A stretch of 64,000 nt of DNA from Planctomonas sp. JC2975 (GCF_012985205.1 NZ_JABEKS010000001.1:682001-746000); one strand, 5' to 3'. Counted from the stretch's first letter, positions 7,020-16,361 are shown. Notes: generated by a model from the letters alone, not told the origin. Translations and numbers: made by a program.

Positions 7020-8330
7020 TCAGTCCGAGTCCGCCGGCGCATCCGGTGTGCGACCTTGTCTGCGGGCCTCGCCCTCTTGGATCACGCGGGCATTGGCCGT
7101 ATCGCCCACCTTGCGCGGCCGGGTGCCGACCAGTGCCGCCGATGTGACAGTTCCGGCACCGAACCGCGCTGTCACACGATCGACGGCGTTCTCCGCGTCG
7201 CGCCACTCCTCGTCCGGGTCCCAGAGCGATGGGCCGCCGGATCCGGCAGGCAGCAGCTGCTCGCCGCGCACCCCGAGGAGTCGGATGGCGTCGCCCGGCC
7301 GCAGCGCGGCATCCAGGAGGTCGACGGCCTCTTCGTAGATACGCCGGCCGACATCACTCGGTTCGCCGAGCGTTCTGGACCGCGAGATCGTGCGGAAGTC
7401 CGCGTAGCGCAGCTTCAGCGCGACGGTGCGCGCGGCGAGCCCGTGCGAGCGGAGCCGGGCCGCCACCTGCGTGGACAGCCGCAGCAGCTCGCGGCGCAGC
7501 ACAGCGGCATCCGTCACGTCATGCTCGAACGTCTGCTCGTGTCCGATACTCTTCTCGCGCGAGACCGGTTCGACGCCTCTGGCGTCGATCCCGTTGGCGA
7601 GCTGGTGGAGCTTCACGCCTGACGCGTCGCCCACCCAGCCGCGGAGCACGTCGATCGGAGTGGCCGCCACGTCACCCACCGAGCGCAGGCCGTATCGGTG
7701 CAACGTCTCCTGCGTGGCGGGCCCGACGCCCCACAGTGCGCCGACCGGAAGGGGATGCAGGAAGGCGAGGGTGTCTGCGACGGGAACCACGAGCATCCCG
7801 TCGGGCTTCGCCTTCGTCGATGCGAGCTTCGCCATGAACTTCGTGCCGGCGACGCCGACCGAGCACGTGAGCCCGGTCTCGTCGAGCACACGCCGCCGGA
7901 TGCCGGCAGCGATCGTCGACGGTGAGCCGAGGAGCCGAACGGCGCCCGCCACGTCGAGGAACGCCTCGTCGATGCTCACCTGCTCGACGAGCGGTGTGAC
8001 ATCGCCGAAGATGGCGACCACCTGTCTGGAGTAGTGCGCGTACTTGTCGAAGTGCGGCTCGAGGATGACGGCATCGGGGCACAGCCGCAGCGCCTGACTC
8101 ACCGGCATCGCGCTGCGCACGCCCTTGCGTCGCGCCTCATAGGTGGCACTCGACACGACCGAGCGGCCGGATGCGTGTCCGACGATCGCGGGCCGACCGC
8201 GCAGCTCGGGTCGGTCGAGCAGTTCGACGGAGGCGTAGAACGCGTCCATGTCGACGTGCAGCTTCGTCGCGCCCGCGTCGTCGACGGGTCCCACTGTGAC
8301 CTGCCTGTCTCGTCCGTCGCCGCGTCCCAC
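7020..8330 (-). CDS. dinB: DNA polymerase IV (Y-family translesion polymerase)
   Basis: A 436-residue Y-family polymerase. Palm motifs are HVDMDAFYASVE near the N-terminus and VSIDEAFLDV about 85 residues later, which provide the metal-binding acids, followed by CSVGVAGTKFMAKLAST. The helix-hairpin-helix thumb and little-finger domains follow (GHEQTFEHD). It copies past damaged bases and is error-prone. The start is uncertain: the GTG at 8330 has no SD, whereas a GTG at 8294, close to the first motif, has AGGCAGG upstream. The C-terminus has a basic tail. Confidence 0.92.
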   Translation of the reverse strand: MGRGDGRDRQVTVGPVDDAGATKLHVDMDAFYASVELLDRPELRGRPAIVGHASGRSVVSSATYEARRKGVRSAMPVSQALRLCPDAVILEPHFDKYAHYSRQVVAIFGDVTPLVEQVSIDEAFLDVAGAVRLLGSPSTIAAGIRRRVLDETGLTCSVGVAGTKFMAKLASTKAKPDGMLVVPVADTLAFLHPLPVGALWGVGPATQETLHRYGLRSVGDVAATPIDVLRGWVGDASGVKLHQLANGIDARGVEPVSREKSIGHEQTFEHDVTDAAVLRRELLRLSTQVAARLRSHGLAARTVALKLRYADFRTISRSRTLGEPSDVGRRIYEEAVDLLDAALRPGDAIRLLGVRGEQLLPAGSGGPSLWDPDEEWRDAENAVDRVTARFGAGTVTSAALVGTRPRKVGDTANARVIQEGEARRQGRTPDAPADSD

Positions 8331-8539
8331 GGTCCAAGTGTCGCATCGGCCGCCGACACCAGTCTCGACGCTCAGCCGGCCATCCTGCTACGCCGCCTGA
8401 GGGGGGCGTTCTGCCGTCGAACGCACCGAAGTGCGGGTCATGTCCGGTGGACGAGGCCGTTCGGCGCAGTTGACGTGGCGGCCGGTTCGTTCACCGATGC
8501 TTCGGGAAACGGGTGGCCATGGGGTGGGGATCCGCCGGA

Positions 8540-8545
8540 TAACGT
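8540..8545 (+). promoter_or_regulatory. -10 box of a leaderless promoter for the aldo/keto reductase gene
   Basis: TAACGT lies 7 bp before the ATG at 8553, with no SD between. Confidence 0.5.
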
Positions 8546-8552
8546 TGGATCC

Positions 8553-9557
8553 ATGCAATTCAGATATCTGGGCAACAGCGGTCTCAAGATCTCGGAGATC
8601 ATCTACGGCAACTGGCTCACCCACGGCTCGCAGGTGGAGAACGAGGTCGCGACCGCGTCCGTTCGCGCTGCGCTGGAGGCGGGCATCACGACCTTCGACA
8701 CGGCTGACGCCTATGCGAACACCGCTGCCGAGAAGGTGCTCGGCGACGCGCTGAAGGATCAGCGCCGGGCGTCGCTGGAGATCTTCACGAAGGTCTACTG
8801 GCCGACCGGACCCCGTGGACACAACGACACCGGCCTCAGCCGCAAGCACATCATGGAGTCGATCGACGGTTCGCTCTCCCGTCTCGGCACCGACTACGTC
8901 GACCTGTACCAGGCGCACCGATACGACCACGAGACGCCGCTCGAAGAGACGATGCAGGCGTTCGCGGATGTCGTGCGCGCAGGCAAGGCGCTCTACATCG
9001 GCGTCAGCGAGTGGAACGCGGAGCAGCTCCGCGCCGGACACGCGCTGTCGAAGGAGCTCGGGTTCCAGCTCATCTCCAACCAGCCGCAGTACTCCATGCT
9101 GTGGCGGGTGATCGAGTCGGAGGTCGTCCCGACCTCGAAGGAGCTCGGCATCTCGCAGATCGTGTGGTCGCCCGTGGCACAGGGCGTGCTCACCGGCAAG
9201 TACAAGCCGGGTGCGGAACTGCCGGCCGGCAGCCGGGCTACCGACGAGAAGGGCGGCGCAGGCGCCATCAAGGACTTCCTGTCCGACGAGGTGCTTGGTG
9301 CCGTGCAGAAGCTGCAGCCGATCGCCGACGAGGCGGGCCTCACGCTCGCGCAGCTGGCCGTCGCGTGGGTTCTCCAGAACCCGAACGTGGCCGGTGCCAT
9401 CGTGGGCGCTTCGCGTCCCGAGCAGGTCGCATCCAATGCGCAGGCCGCAGGCGTCAAGCTCGACGCCGAGGCACTCGCCCGGATCGACGAGGTGATCAGC
9501 CCGGTCGCGAAGACCGACGCGTCCCTCACGAAGTCACCCGCGACGCGCGTCGCGTAG
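8553..9557 (+). CDS. Aldo/keto reductase (Kv-beta/YghZ-like subfamily)
   Basis: A 334-residue (alpha/beta)8 NADPH-dependent oxidoreductase. The catalytic tetrad is visible: FDTADAYAN (Asp and Tyr near residue 53), FTKVY (Lys near 79) and YQAHRYD (His near 121). The cofactor loop GASRPEQVASN is near the C-terminus. The sequence is closest in style to the potassium-channel beta subunit and YghZ group (MQFRYLGNSGLKISEI start), which reduce small aldehydes and ketones; the substrate is unknown. It is a single gene between divergent dinB and a convergent unknown gene. Confidence 0.88.
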   Translation: MQFRYLGNSGLKISEIIYGNWLTHGSQVENEVATASVRAALEAGITTFDTADAYANTAAEKVLGDALKDQRRASLEIFTKVYWPTGPRGHNDTGLSRKHIMESIDGSLSRLGTDYVDLYQAHRYDHETPLEETMQAFADVVRAGKALYIGVSEWNAEQLRAGHALSKELGFQLISNQPQYSMLWRVIESEVVPTSKELGISQIVWSPVAQGVLTGKYKPGAELPAGSRATDEKGGAGAIKDFLSDEVLGAVQKLQPIADEAGLTLAQLAVAWVLQNPNVAGAIVGASRPEQVASNAQAAGVKLDAEALARIDEVISPVAKTDASLTKSPATRVA

Positions 9558-9570
9558 CCCGCCGGCCGGC

Positions 9571-9720
9571 TCTCGCCGGTCGAGCCCGTCGAAACCAGGG
9601 TCCCAGGCTCGGTTCAGACAGGCTCGACCGGCGGTCCGGTCCGATTCCGCATGATCGACCAGCGGTCCGGCTCGATTCGAGATGCTCGACGAGCAGTCCG
9701 TCTGCCCGTCTCGAGGAACG
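9571..9720. repeat. Dispersed palindromic intergenic repeat cluster
   Basis: The convergent 187-bp gap contains GGTCGAGCCCGTCGAAACC at 9579 followed by inverted relatives (GACAGGCTCGACCGGCGG and further TTCGAGATGCTCGAC). The same family of inverted half-sites occurs at 31.77 kb and 42.8 kb. It probably acts as a transcription stop between the two converging genes. Confidence 0.6.
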
Positions 9721-9744
9721 AACTCAACCGACCGCCAAGACGGC

Positions 9745-10404
9745 CTACACCAGCGCCGCGACGAGCGGCTCGAACCAGTCTCGGAACGCCCTGTGGTCGT
9801 CGCGCAGGCTCCAGCTGATCACCACGGTGTCCGGGCCGACGACCCACGCGCCAGGCTCGGCGAGGGGTAGCGCCTCGATGTCGAGGCGGAACGATCCGGC
9901 CTGCCTGCGCAGCTCGTGCTCGCGCTCCCGAACGACCTCGACGATGTCTGCTGAGTACTCGGCGTGATGGCGCAGATCGTCGGCGAGGTACTCGGCGCGG
10001 CGGGCGTTGGACCATGCGACGGCATCCGCGAACCGCTCGATCACGAGATCTTGCAGCTCCAGCTCGCGGTCGAACGCCGCGAAGTGCGGGGGCACGAACG
10101 ACGTGCTCCACGACGCGACGGCATTCATCCGCACGACGGCCCGTCGCCACCAGCGCGTCCACTCCTCGCCCAGGCCGGATTCCCCGTCTTTCGCCGCCTT
10201 CGGCAGAGGATGCCACGGCGTCACCGGGGCGACGGCGAGCATCCTGTCGGCAGCCGGCTGGTGCTGCACCGCAGGAACGATGGCCGGCAGAGCCGGATCA
10301 CCGACTCCCTCGAGTCCGGCGAGGTCACGCAGGCACAAGGCCATCAGCAGGTCCCACGGGCAGTCCTCCGTGACCCGCCACCGAAGGGTGCCCTCGATGA
10401 GCAT
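9745..10404 (-). CDS. Conserved-looking protein of unknown function
   Basis: A 219-residue soluble protein that I do not recognise. It has many Trp residues (WTRWWRR, WSTSFVPPHF, WSNARRAEYLADD) and a beta-rich end (GAWVVGPDTVVISWSL). No catalytic motif, signal peptide or membrane segment is seen. TATGCT at 10411-10416, 6 bp before the ATG, suggests a leaderless mRNA. Confidence 0.6.
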   Translation of the reverse strand: MLIEGTLRWRVTEDCPWDLLMALCLRDLAGLEGVGDPALPAIVPAVQHQPAADRMLAVAPVTPWHPLPKAAKDGESGLGEEWTRWWRRAVVRMNAVASWSTSFVPPHFAAFDRELELQDLVIERFADAVAWSNARRAEYLADDLRHHAEYSADIVEVVREREHELRRQAGSFRLDIEALPLAEPGAWVVGPDTVVISWSLRDDHRAFRDWFEPLVAALV

Positions 10405-10410
10405 GGCTCA

Positions 10411-10416
10411 AGCATA
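10411..10416 (-). promoter_or_regulatory. -10 box of a leaderless promoter
   Basis: TATGCT, then TGAGCC, then ATG on the minus strand, upstream of the unknown 219-residue gene. Confidence 0.5.
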
Positions 10417-10481
10417 GAATCTGCGACCGACGTCGGCGCCTGTCTGTTCACTGATCATCCGCAGCGGGCGACAGAACGGAT

Positions 10482-10832
10482 TCAGACCTCGACGCTCGCG
10501 CCGTCAACGTAGAGCCACGCCGTCTCACCCGTGGACAGCGTCACCGCCACCCTGGTGTAGTCATCCACCTCGTACTCGTCCGCCGCGGCGAGGTCGTCGT
10601 CGGTGAGCTCGAGCACGACCCCGTCGACGAGGTCGTGCGCGTTCCCCGTCGCTCTGGCGAACGGATGCTCGGAACTCCCGCTGACCGCAAGGACGTGAGG
10701 ATCGGTGATGGCGACCGTGTCGAGGACGTAACCGGGCAGCGAGGCGGCACGCATCGGCATCCGTTTGCCGAAGGTGGCCTCCTGCACCGAGGCCAGTTGC
10801 AGCGTGCCGTATGAGAAGAGCAGCTGGGTCAC
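10482..10832 (-). CDS. Gamma-glutamylcyclotransferase-like (AIG2/GGCT) family protein
   Basis: A 116-residue protein starting LLFSYGTLQ, the substrate-binding motif of the AIG2/GGCT fold, with the acidic segment (AADEYEVDDYTR) that supplies the catalytic Glu. Members cyclise gamma-glutamyl or other glutamyl amides; the substrate here is unknown. The start overlaps the upstream gene by 4 bp, so the two are translationally coupled. Confidence 0.8.
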   Translation of the reverse strand: MTQLLFSYGTLQLASVQEATFGKRMPMRAASLPGYVLDTVAITDPHVLAVSGSSEHPFARATGNAHDLVDGVVLELTDDDLAAADEYEVDDYTRVAVTLSTGETAWLYVDGASVEV

Positions 10833-11161
10833 GAGTCGCTCTCGTCGGCAGTATCGGCGGGCGGCGCCGTCATCAGGAGGTACTCCGGGATGTCGGCGCG
10901 CGACACCGGCCCTGTGCCGTCCGCGCGGTACTGCGGCTCGTCGAAAGCGATGGTCCAGACGCGCCCGGAGAGCGCCTCCACCTCGAACGCCCCGTGCGCA
11001 AGCGTCGAAGCGCTCGCGATGATGACGCCGGTCGGATCGCCGACCCAGCCCTTCGAACCCTGCCGCTCGTCGTCGATCACGTGCACCTGCACGCCGACGC
11101 CGAAACTCTCATCGAGCGTCCGCGGCTCGCTCTTGTCCCGTCGCCACCACACGAGTGTCAT
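10829..11161 (-). CDS. Protein of unknown function coupled to the GGCT gene
   Basis: A 110-residue protein starting MTLVWWRRDKSEPRTLD, with mixed beta segments and an acidic tail. I do not recognise the family. The start at 11161 is chosen because the residues before it are translated from the leader of the divergent SDR gene. It forms a two-gene operon with the cyclotransferase-like gene (ATGA overlap), so it may assist it or be its regulator. Confidence 0.55.
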   Translation of the reverse strand: MTLVWWRRDKSEPRTLDESFGVGVQVHVIDDERQGSKGWVGDPTGVIIASASTLAHGAFEVEALSGRVWTIAFDEPQYRADGTGPVSRADIPEYLLMTAPPADTADESDS

Positions 11162-11214
11162 TGTTCCACTCGGCGAGCATCGAACGGCACCTGCGTCAGG
11201 CGCGGAGGGCGAGC

Positions 11215-11895
11215 ATGATGGAGAGCATGACACGGGTGGCGATCATCGGAGCGCACGGCAAGATCGCGCAGCAGCTCATGCGAGTGCTGTACGACCGGGG
11301 AGACGACTTCATCGGGATCGTGCGGGAAGACGATCACGCCGATGACGTCTACCGTTTCGGCGGCGAGGGCGTGACGTTGGACATCGAGCATGCGGAACCG
11401 GATGCCATCGCTCGTGCTTACGAAGACGCCGACGCGATCGTGTTCTCGGCCGGGGCTGGTCCGGGATCCGGTGTCGCGCGCAAGCGGACCGTGGACTTCG
11501 AAGGATCCGTGAAGGCTCAGCGAGCGGCAGAACTCGCCGGGATCCGTCGATTCGTGCAGGTCTCGGCGATGGGCATGGACGATCCGGTCGCCGACGACGC
11601 CGACGAGTCGTGGAAGGCGTACGTCGAGGCCAAGCGGGACGCGGATGTCGAGCTGCGCGCATCCGACCTCGACTGGACCATCGTGCGCCCCGGATCCCTT
11701 ACGCTCGACGACGGAACGGGACTCGTGGAGATCGCCCAGCGGGTTTCGCGCGGCGCGATTCCCCGCGAGGATGTCGCCAAGGTGATCGCGGCCGTTCTGG
11801 CGACGCCGTCGACGATCCATACTCAGTTCGAGCTGGTATCCGGCTCGACACCCATCGACGAGGCGGTCGCCGGCGTGGCGTCCGCTGAAAGCTGA
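11215..11895 (+). CDS. NAD(P)-binding SDR-type oxidoreductase (atypical, YwnB/NmrA-like)
   Basis: About 226 residues with an N-terminal Rossmann motif VAIIGAHGKIAQQL, an NAD-binding segment FSAGAGPGSG, and SAMGMD and YVEAKRDAD (Tyr/Lys region). It resembles atypical SDRs that bind NAD(P) and act as flavin or quinone reductases or redox sensors. GGAGGG lies 5 bp before ATG 11215; ATG 11218 or 11227 are alternatives. The function is not specific. Confidence 0.8.
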   Translation: MMESMTRVAIIGAHGKIAQQLMRVLYDRGDDFIGIVREDDHADDVYRFGGEGVTLDIEHAEPDAIARAYEDADAIVFSAGAGPGSGVARKRTVDFEGSVKAQRAAELAGIRRFVQVSAMGMDDPVADDADESWKAYVEAKRDADVELRASDLDWTIVRPGSLTLDDGTGLVEIAQRVSRGAIPREDVAKVIAAVLATPSTIHTQFELVSGSTPIDEAVAGVASAES

Positions 11896-11992
11896 ACGGG
11901 CCGACATGGCAGGAATGATCCCGCGAGACCCGCGGTTCTGGAACACGCACGACGATGCGATCGAGCAGCCCCCCGAACAGAGGACGACCCAT

Positions 11993-12562
11993 ATGTCATT
12001 CGCCGACTGGCTCCAGGTGCAGCAGCAGGCCCACGCCGCGTTCCGCGAGCGTCTCACCCTCATCGCCGACTGGAGCGCGCCGACACCCGACATCGACTGG
12101 GACGTCTCGGACCTCGTGCGTCACGTCATCGAGGAGCAGCAGTGGGTTCCGCTCCTGCTCGCCGGGCGCACGGTCGGCGAAGCGCGGTCCCGCCTGCTTC
12201 CGCTCGGCGACGATCTGACCGCGGAGTGGGAGCGGTACTCGGCGGCGGCGACTCTGGCGTGGGCATCCGTCGACCCCGACGCCATCGTGAACCTGTCGTA
12301 CGACAACGTCCCGGCCAGCGCGTACCTGCGGGAGCAGGCATCCGACGTGATCGTGCACACCTGGGATCTGTCCCGCGCGATCGGTGCCGACGAGGAGCTC
12401 GGGGACCCGCTCGTCGAAGCGGCCTGGACGGTGTTCGCACCGCAGAAGGACACGCTGCAGGCGAGCGGTCTGTTCGCCTCGCCCGTGCCCGTGCCTGATG
12501 ACGCGCCTCTGCAGTCGCGACTCCTCGCACTCACCGGGCGCGACGACCGGGTTGCCGCCTAG
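11993..12562 (+). CDS. DinB-like / mycothiol-dependent maleylpyruvate isomerase family protein
   Basis: A 189-residue member of the TIGR03086/MDMPI-N type. Features are the four-helix-bundle start (FADWLQVQQQAHAAF), WDVSDLVRHVIEEQQW with the metal-ligand His, and ASDVIVHTWDLSRAIG, which contributes the second and third ligands. Such proteins use mycothiol or act as metal-dependent hydrolase-like enzymes; the substrate is unknown. The start at 11993 has AGAGGA upstream; an earlier in-frame ATG at 11906 has no SD. Confidence 0.78.
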   Translation: MSFADWLQVQQQAHAAFRERLTLIADWSAPTPDIDWDVSDLVRHVIEEQQWVPLLLAGRTVGEARSRLLPLGDDLTAEWERYSAAATLAWASVDPDAIVNLSYDNVPASAYLREQASDVIVHTWDLSRAIGADEELGDPLVEAAWTVFAPQKDTLQASGLFASPVPVPDDAPLQSRLLALTGRDDRVAA

Positions 12563-12594
12563 AGCGCGGCAGCCGCTCATCGCGAGCCGCGCCC

Positions 12595-12600
12595 TAGGCT
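12595..12600 (+). promoter_or_regulatory. -10 box of a leaderless promoter for the acyl-CoA ligase gene
   Basis: CCTAGGCT (hexamer TAGGCT) followed by 6 bp and the ATG at 12607. The same octamer and spacing are found before 15145 and 50762. Confidence 0.55.
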
Positions 12601-12606
12601 TGAGGC

Positions 12607-14304
12607 ATGAGCATCGCGGGTGAGCGTCCCTGGCTGTCGAGCTATGCGGAAGGCGTTCCGGCAGACATCGATCCGCCCGCTGCATCGCTTCCCCACCTCA
12701 TCGAGGACTCCGCCGCCCAGTACTCGGATCACGTCGCGCTCGAGTTCTTCGGGGCGACCACCACGTACCGTCAACTGACCGACGCAATCGATCATGTCGC
12801 CGGCGGACTCGCCGCCCTCGGCGTGAAAGCCGGCGACCGGGTGGCCGTCGTGCTGCCGAACTGTCCGCAGCACGTCATCGCGTTCTACGCCGCCCTCCGA
12901 ATCGGCGCTGTGATCGTGGAGCACAACCCGCTCTACACGCCGCGTGAGATGCGGCACCAGTTCGAGGACCATGGGGCAACGGTGGCCATCGCGTGGACCA
13001 AGGTGGTCTCGATGCTGCAGGACATGCCGGAGGACGTCGGGCTGAAGCACATCGTCGCCGTCGACATCGTGGACGCCATGCCGGCGCGCCTGCGCTTCGC
13101 CCTGAGCCTGCCGCTGAAGAAGGCCCGAGAATCCCGCGCGCAACTCCGCGCGAAGGTCACGGGGGCGGTGAGCTGGGACTCGCTGCTGAAGGCGGAGCCG
13201 ATCGCGGCATCCGTTCCGCGTCCGGAGGTGGACGACCTCGCGCTCATCCAGTACACCAGCGGCACGACGGGGACGCCGAAAGGCGTCATGCTCTCGCACG
13301 GCAACCTCGTGGCGAACGCCGCGCAGGCACGCGCATGGGTGCCCGCCGTGCCACGCGGAACATCCGTCGTCTACGCCGTGCTGCCGCTGTTCCACGCGTA
13401 TGGGCTCACGCTGTGCCTGACGTTCGCGATGAGCATGGGCGCTCGCCTGGTGCTCTTCCCGAACTTCGATCCCGACATGGTGCTGCAGGTGATGAAGAAG
13501 CGCGTGCCGACGTTCCTGCCCGCCGTGCCGCCGATCTACGAGCGGCTGGTGAAGGCGGCCAAGGCCAAGGGCGTGTCGCTGGCCGGCATCGAGATCGCGA
13601 TCTCCGGCGCCATGAGCCTGCCGCAGACCATCGTCGATGTGTGGGAGAAGGAGTCGGGCGGCTTCCTGGTCGAGGGCTACGGCCTGACCGAGGCGTCACC
13701 GGTGCTCATGGCCAATCCGGTCGGATCGACGCGCAAAGCGGGGACCGTCGGACTCCCGCTGCCGAGCACCGAGCTTCGCGTCGTGGATCCCGACGACCCG
13801 GAGCACGTCGTCCCGCACGGTGAGGCAGGCGAGCTGCAGGCGCGTGGTCCGCAGGTGTTCGGCGGGTACTGGCGCAAGCCGGAGGAGACGGGCAAGGTGC
13901 TGGATCCCGACGGCTGGCTGCACACGGGCGACATCGTGATCATGGACGACCAGGGCTTCGTGCGCATCGTCGACCGCATCAAGGAACTCATCATCACCGG
14001 CGGTTTCAACGTCGCACCCACGGAGGTGGAGGACGAGCTGCGTGCGTACGACGGCATCGCCGACCTCTCCGTCGTCGGGCTTCCGCACTCCCGCGGCGGT
14101 GAGGATGTCGTGGCCGCCGTCATCATGAAACCGGGCGTGCCGTTCGACGAGGACGCGATCCGCGCGTTCGCGCGCGACACGATGACGCCGTACAAGGTGC
14201 CGCGTCGAGTGTTCGAAGTGGAGGAGCTGCCCCGGTCGATCGTGGGCAAGGTCCTTCGGCGTCAGGTGGTCGAACAGCTCGTGAAGCTCTCCGAACAGGG
14301 CTGA
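12607..14304 (+). CDS. fadD: Long-chain fatty acid-CoA ligase
   Basis: A 565-residue ANL-superfamily adenylate-forming enzyme. The P-loop is YTSGTTGTPKGVMLSHGN near residue 215. Further motifs are YGLTEASP (A5), GWLHTGDI (A7), DRIKELIITGGFNV (A8) and a C-terminal GKVLRR with the catalytic Lys. It activates fatty acids as acyl-AMP and then acyl-CoA for beta-oxidation or lipid synthesis. Length and motifs are typical. It is preceded by a leaderless -10 box and is probably monocistronic. Confidence 0.92.
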   Translation: MSIAGERPWLSSYAEGVPADIDPPAASLPHLIEDSAAQYSDHVALEFFGATTTYRQLTDAIDHVAGGLAALGVKAGDRVAVVLPNCPQHVIAFYAALRIGAVIVEHNPLYTPREMRHQFEDHGATVAIAWTKVVSMLQDMPEDVGLKHIVAVDIVDAMPARLRFALSLPLKKARESRAQLRAKVTGAVSWDSLLKAEPIAASVPRPEVDDLALIQYTSGTTGTPKGVMLSHGNLVANAAQARAWVPAVPRGTSVVYAVLPLFHAYGLTLCLTFAMSMGARLVLFPNFDPDMVLQVMKKRVPTFLPAVPPIYERLVKAAKAKGVSLAGIEIAISGAMSLPQTIVDVWEKESGGFLVEGYGLTEASPVLMANPVGSTRKAGTVGLPLPSTELRVVDPDDPEHVVPHGEAGELQARGPQVFGGYWRKPEETGKVLDPDGWLHTGDIVIMDDQGFVRIVDRIKELIITGGFNVAPTEVEDELRAYDGIADLSVVGLPHSRGGEDVVAAVIMKPGVPFDEDAIRAFARDTMTPYKVPRRVFEVEELPRSIVGKVLRRQVVEQLVKLSEQG

Positions 14305-14395
14305 GCCCCGCCACTCCCCCGGCGCCTGCCTGCTGACGGATGGCGGACGGCGCGGCGACGCGGGCGTCGACGGGTGCCGTGCCAGCATCGGGGAC

Positions 14396-15049
14396 GTGTC
14401 CATCACGCTCGATCCCCAGGGCCGCAACCGCTCGCGGATGCGCATGTTCGCCATGATCGCGGTCGGCCTGGTCGCAGGGATCATCGTCGGGTTCACCGGA
14501 TCCTGGTGGTACGCAGCCGTGGTCGGTTGGGCCGCGGCGTGCGCAACCTATATCACCTGGGTATGGCTGGTCATCGGACGATTCGACGGAGCGACGACCC
14601 GTGTGCACGCGACGCGCGAGGATCCGGGTCGTGTCGTCAGCGAGCTCCTCATCGTCGCGATCTCGATCGCGAGCCTGGGAGCCGTCGCCATCCTGCTCGT
14701 GCACACCAGCCAGAGCCACGGCGTGCCAGAAGCGGCCGGAGCCGTCACCGCCGTCGTCAGCGTCGCGCTCTCCTGGGTGCTGCTGCACACCCTCTACACG
14801 CTCCGTTATGCCCGCATCTACTACACGGAGCCGGTCGGCGGCATCGACTTCAACGACGCCGAGGATCCGCGCTACGTCGACTTCGCGTACCTGTCGTTCG
14901 ACCTCGGCATGACCTTCCAGGTGTCGGACACCACCGTGCGCACCACGCAGTTGCGATCGGTGATCCTGCGCCACACGTTGCTCTCGTACGTGTTCGGCAC
15001 CGTCGTGCTGGCCTCGACGATCAATCTGGTCGCAGGACTGCGACCCTAG
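14396..15049 (+). CDS. DUF1345-family integral membrane protein
   Basis: A 217-residue protein with four to five membrane segments: about 16-32, 38-55, 83-103, 112-130 and a last one at the C-terminus (VFGTVVLASTINLVAG). The DUF1345 signature DFAYLSFDLGMTFQVSDT precedes the final helix. Function is unknown. The GTG at 14396 lacks an SD and has only a weak CAGCAT box 7 bp upstream. Confidence 0.8.
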   Translation: MSITLDPQGRNRSRMRMFAMIAVGLVAGIIVGFTGSWWYAAVVGWAAACATYITWVWLVIGRFDGATTRVHATREDPGRVVSELLIVAISIASLGAVAILLVHTSQSHGVPEAAGAVTAVVSVALSWVLLHTLYTLRYARIYYTEPVGGIDFNDAEDPRYVDFAYLSFDLGMTFQVSDTTVRTTQLRSVILRHTLLSYVFGTVVLASTINLVAGLRP

Positions 15050-15132
15050 GCCGGTCCGGCACTCCGGTTGCGATCGCGGCCCGGCGAGGGAGCGGATGCC
15101 GCAGCCCTTCGATCCGCGAGACCCATCCGACC

Positions 15133-15138
15133 TAGGCT
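15133..15138 (+). promoter_or_regulatory. -10 box of a leaderless promoter for the methionine-synthase-like gene
   Basis: CCTAGGCT, 6 bp, then GTG at 15145; identical in form to the fadD box. Confidence 0.55.
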
Positions 15139-15144
15139 GGTGCG

Positions 15145-16260
15145 GTGAGCATCGAACCTCCTTTCCGGGCCGACATCGTCGGCAGCTTCCTGCGTCCAGA
15201 CGCCGTTCACGAGGCGCGTGCTGCGCGCACCCGCGGCGAGCTCGATGACGCTGGGCTGACCTCCGTTGAGGATGCCGCCATCATCGACGTCATCCGCAAG
15301 CAGGAGGCGGCCGGCCTCCGCGCCGTCACCGACGGCGAGTTCCGCCGGTCGTGGTGGCACTTCGACTTCTTCGGGATGCTCGACGGGGTCGACATCGTCG
15401 AGCAGGACCACGGCATCCAGTTCACCGGCGTGCAGACCTCCCACCGCGGCATCCGGGTGAACGGACCGATCCGGTTCCCGAACCACCATCCGATGCTCGA
15501 CCACTTCGCGTTCGTGCGCGACAACACGACGGTGATGCCGAAGATGTGCATCCCGGCGCCGACTGTGCTGCACTTCCGCCTCGAGCGAGGAGCCGTGGCC
15601 GCCGGTCTCTACCCCGACCGCGATGCGCTCTTCGCCGATCTCGCGCAGACGTACCGCGACGCCGTCCGTGCGTTCTACGATGCCGGATGCCGCTACCTGC
15701 AGTTCGACGACACCGCGTGGGCGTACCTGTGCTCGGAGGCCGAGCTCCAGAAGGCGGCTGACCGCGGCATCACGACGGACAACCTCGCCGACGCGTACGC
15801 GGAACTGCTGAACGAGTCGCTGCGGGACAGGCCGGACGACCTCGTCGTCACGACCCATGTGTGCCGAGGGAACTTCCGCTCGACGTGGATCTCCTCCGGC
15901 GGATACGAGCCGGTCGCGGAGCCTCTGCTCGCCCGCACCTCCTACGACGGCTACTTCCTGGAGTACGACACGGACCGCGCCGGCGGATTCGAGCCGCTGC
16001 GCCATCTGCCGCACGGCGACAAGACCGTGGTGCTCGGACTCATCACCTCGAAGTCGGGAACGCTGGAGGATCCAGCGGATGTGAGGGCCCGCATTCGCGA
16101 AGCCGCCGAGTTCGCTCCGCTCGAGCAGCTCGCGCTGAGCCCGCAGTGCGGATTCGCCTCCACCGAGGAGGGCAACGTGCTCACCGAGGATCAGCAGTGG
16201 GCGAAGGTGCGCTCAGTCGTGGACATCGCCACGAGCGTGTGGGGCGAGCCCGAGGTGTGA
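15145..16260 (+). CDS. Cobalamin-independent methionine synthase family protein (catalytic domain only)
   Basis: A 371-residue protein corresponding to the C-terminal TIM barrel of MetE, without the N-terminal domain, like the YxjG/YxjH group. The zinc ligands are kept: HVC near residues 237-239, Glu in FLEYD near 272 and Cys in SPQCGF near 334. Substrate-binding segments DGEFRR and QFDDTAWAYL are present. It probably transfers a methyl group to homocysteine or a related thiol, but the methyl donor of this short class is not settled. Confidence 0.85.
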   Translation: MSIEPPFRADIVGSFLRPDAVHEARAARTRGELDDAGLTSVEDAAIIDVIRKQEAAGLRAVTDGEFRRSWWHFDFFGMLDGVDIVEQDHGIQFTGVQTSHRGIRVNGPIRFPNHHPMLDHFAFVRDNTTVMPKMCIPAPTVLHFRLERGAVAAGLYPDRDALFADLAQTYRDAVRAFYDAGCRYLQFDDTAWAYLCSEAELQKAADRGITTDNLADAYAELLNESLRDRPDDLVVTTHVCRGNFRSTWISSGGYEPVAEPLLARTSYDGYFLEYDTDRAGGFEPLRHLPHGDKTVVLGLITSKSGTLEDPADVRARIREAAEFAPLEQLALSPQCGFASTEEGNVLTEDQQWAKVRSVVDIATSVWGEPEV

Positions 16261-16315
16261 CCCTGCGGACGCCCGAACGAGTCCCTGACCGGGTCGACAG
16301 AGCGAGTCCCTGAGC

Positions 16316-16341
16316 GGGCAGAGCGTTTCGAGCGTCTGCCC
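16316..16341. terminator. Hairpin between convergent genes
   Basis: GGGCAGA and TCTGCCC form a 7-bp stem with a 12-nt loop in the gap between the methionine-synthase-like gene and the tetR gene. Two direct copies of GAGTCCCTGA precede it. There is no clear T-run. Confidence 0.4.
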
Positions 16342-16361
16342 GTTCGACGCGCCCCCCTCGC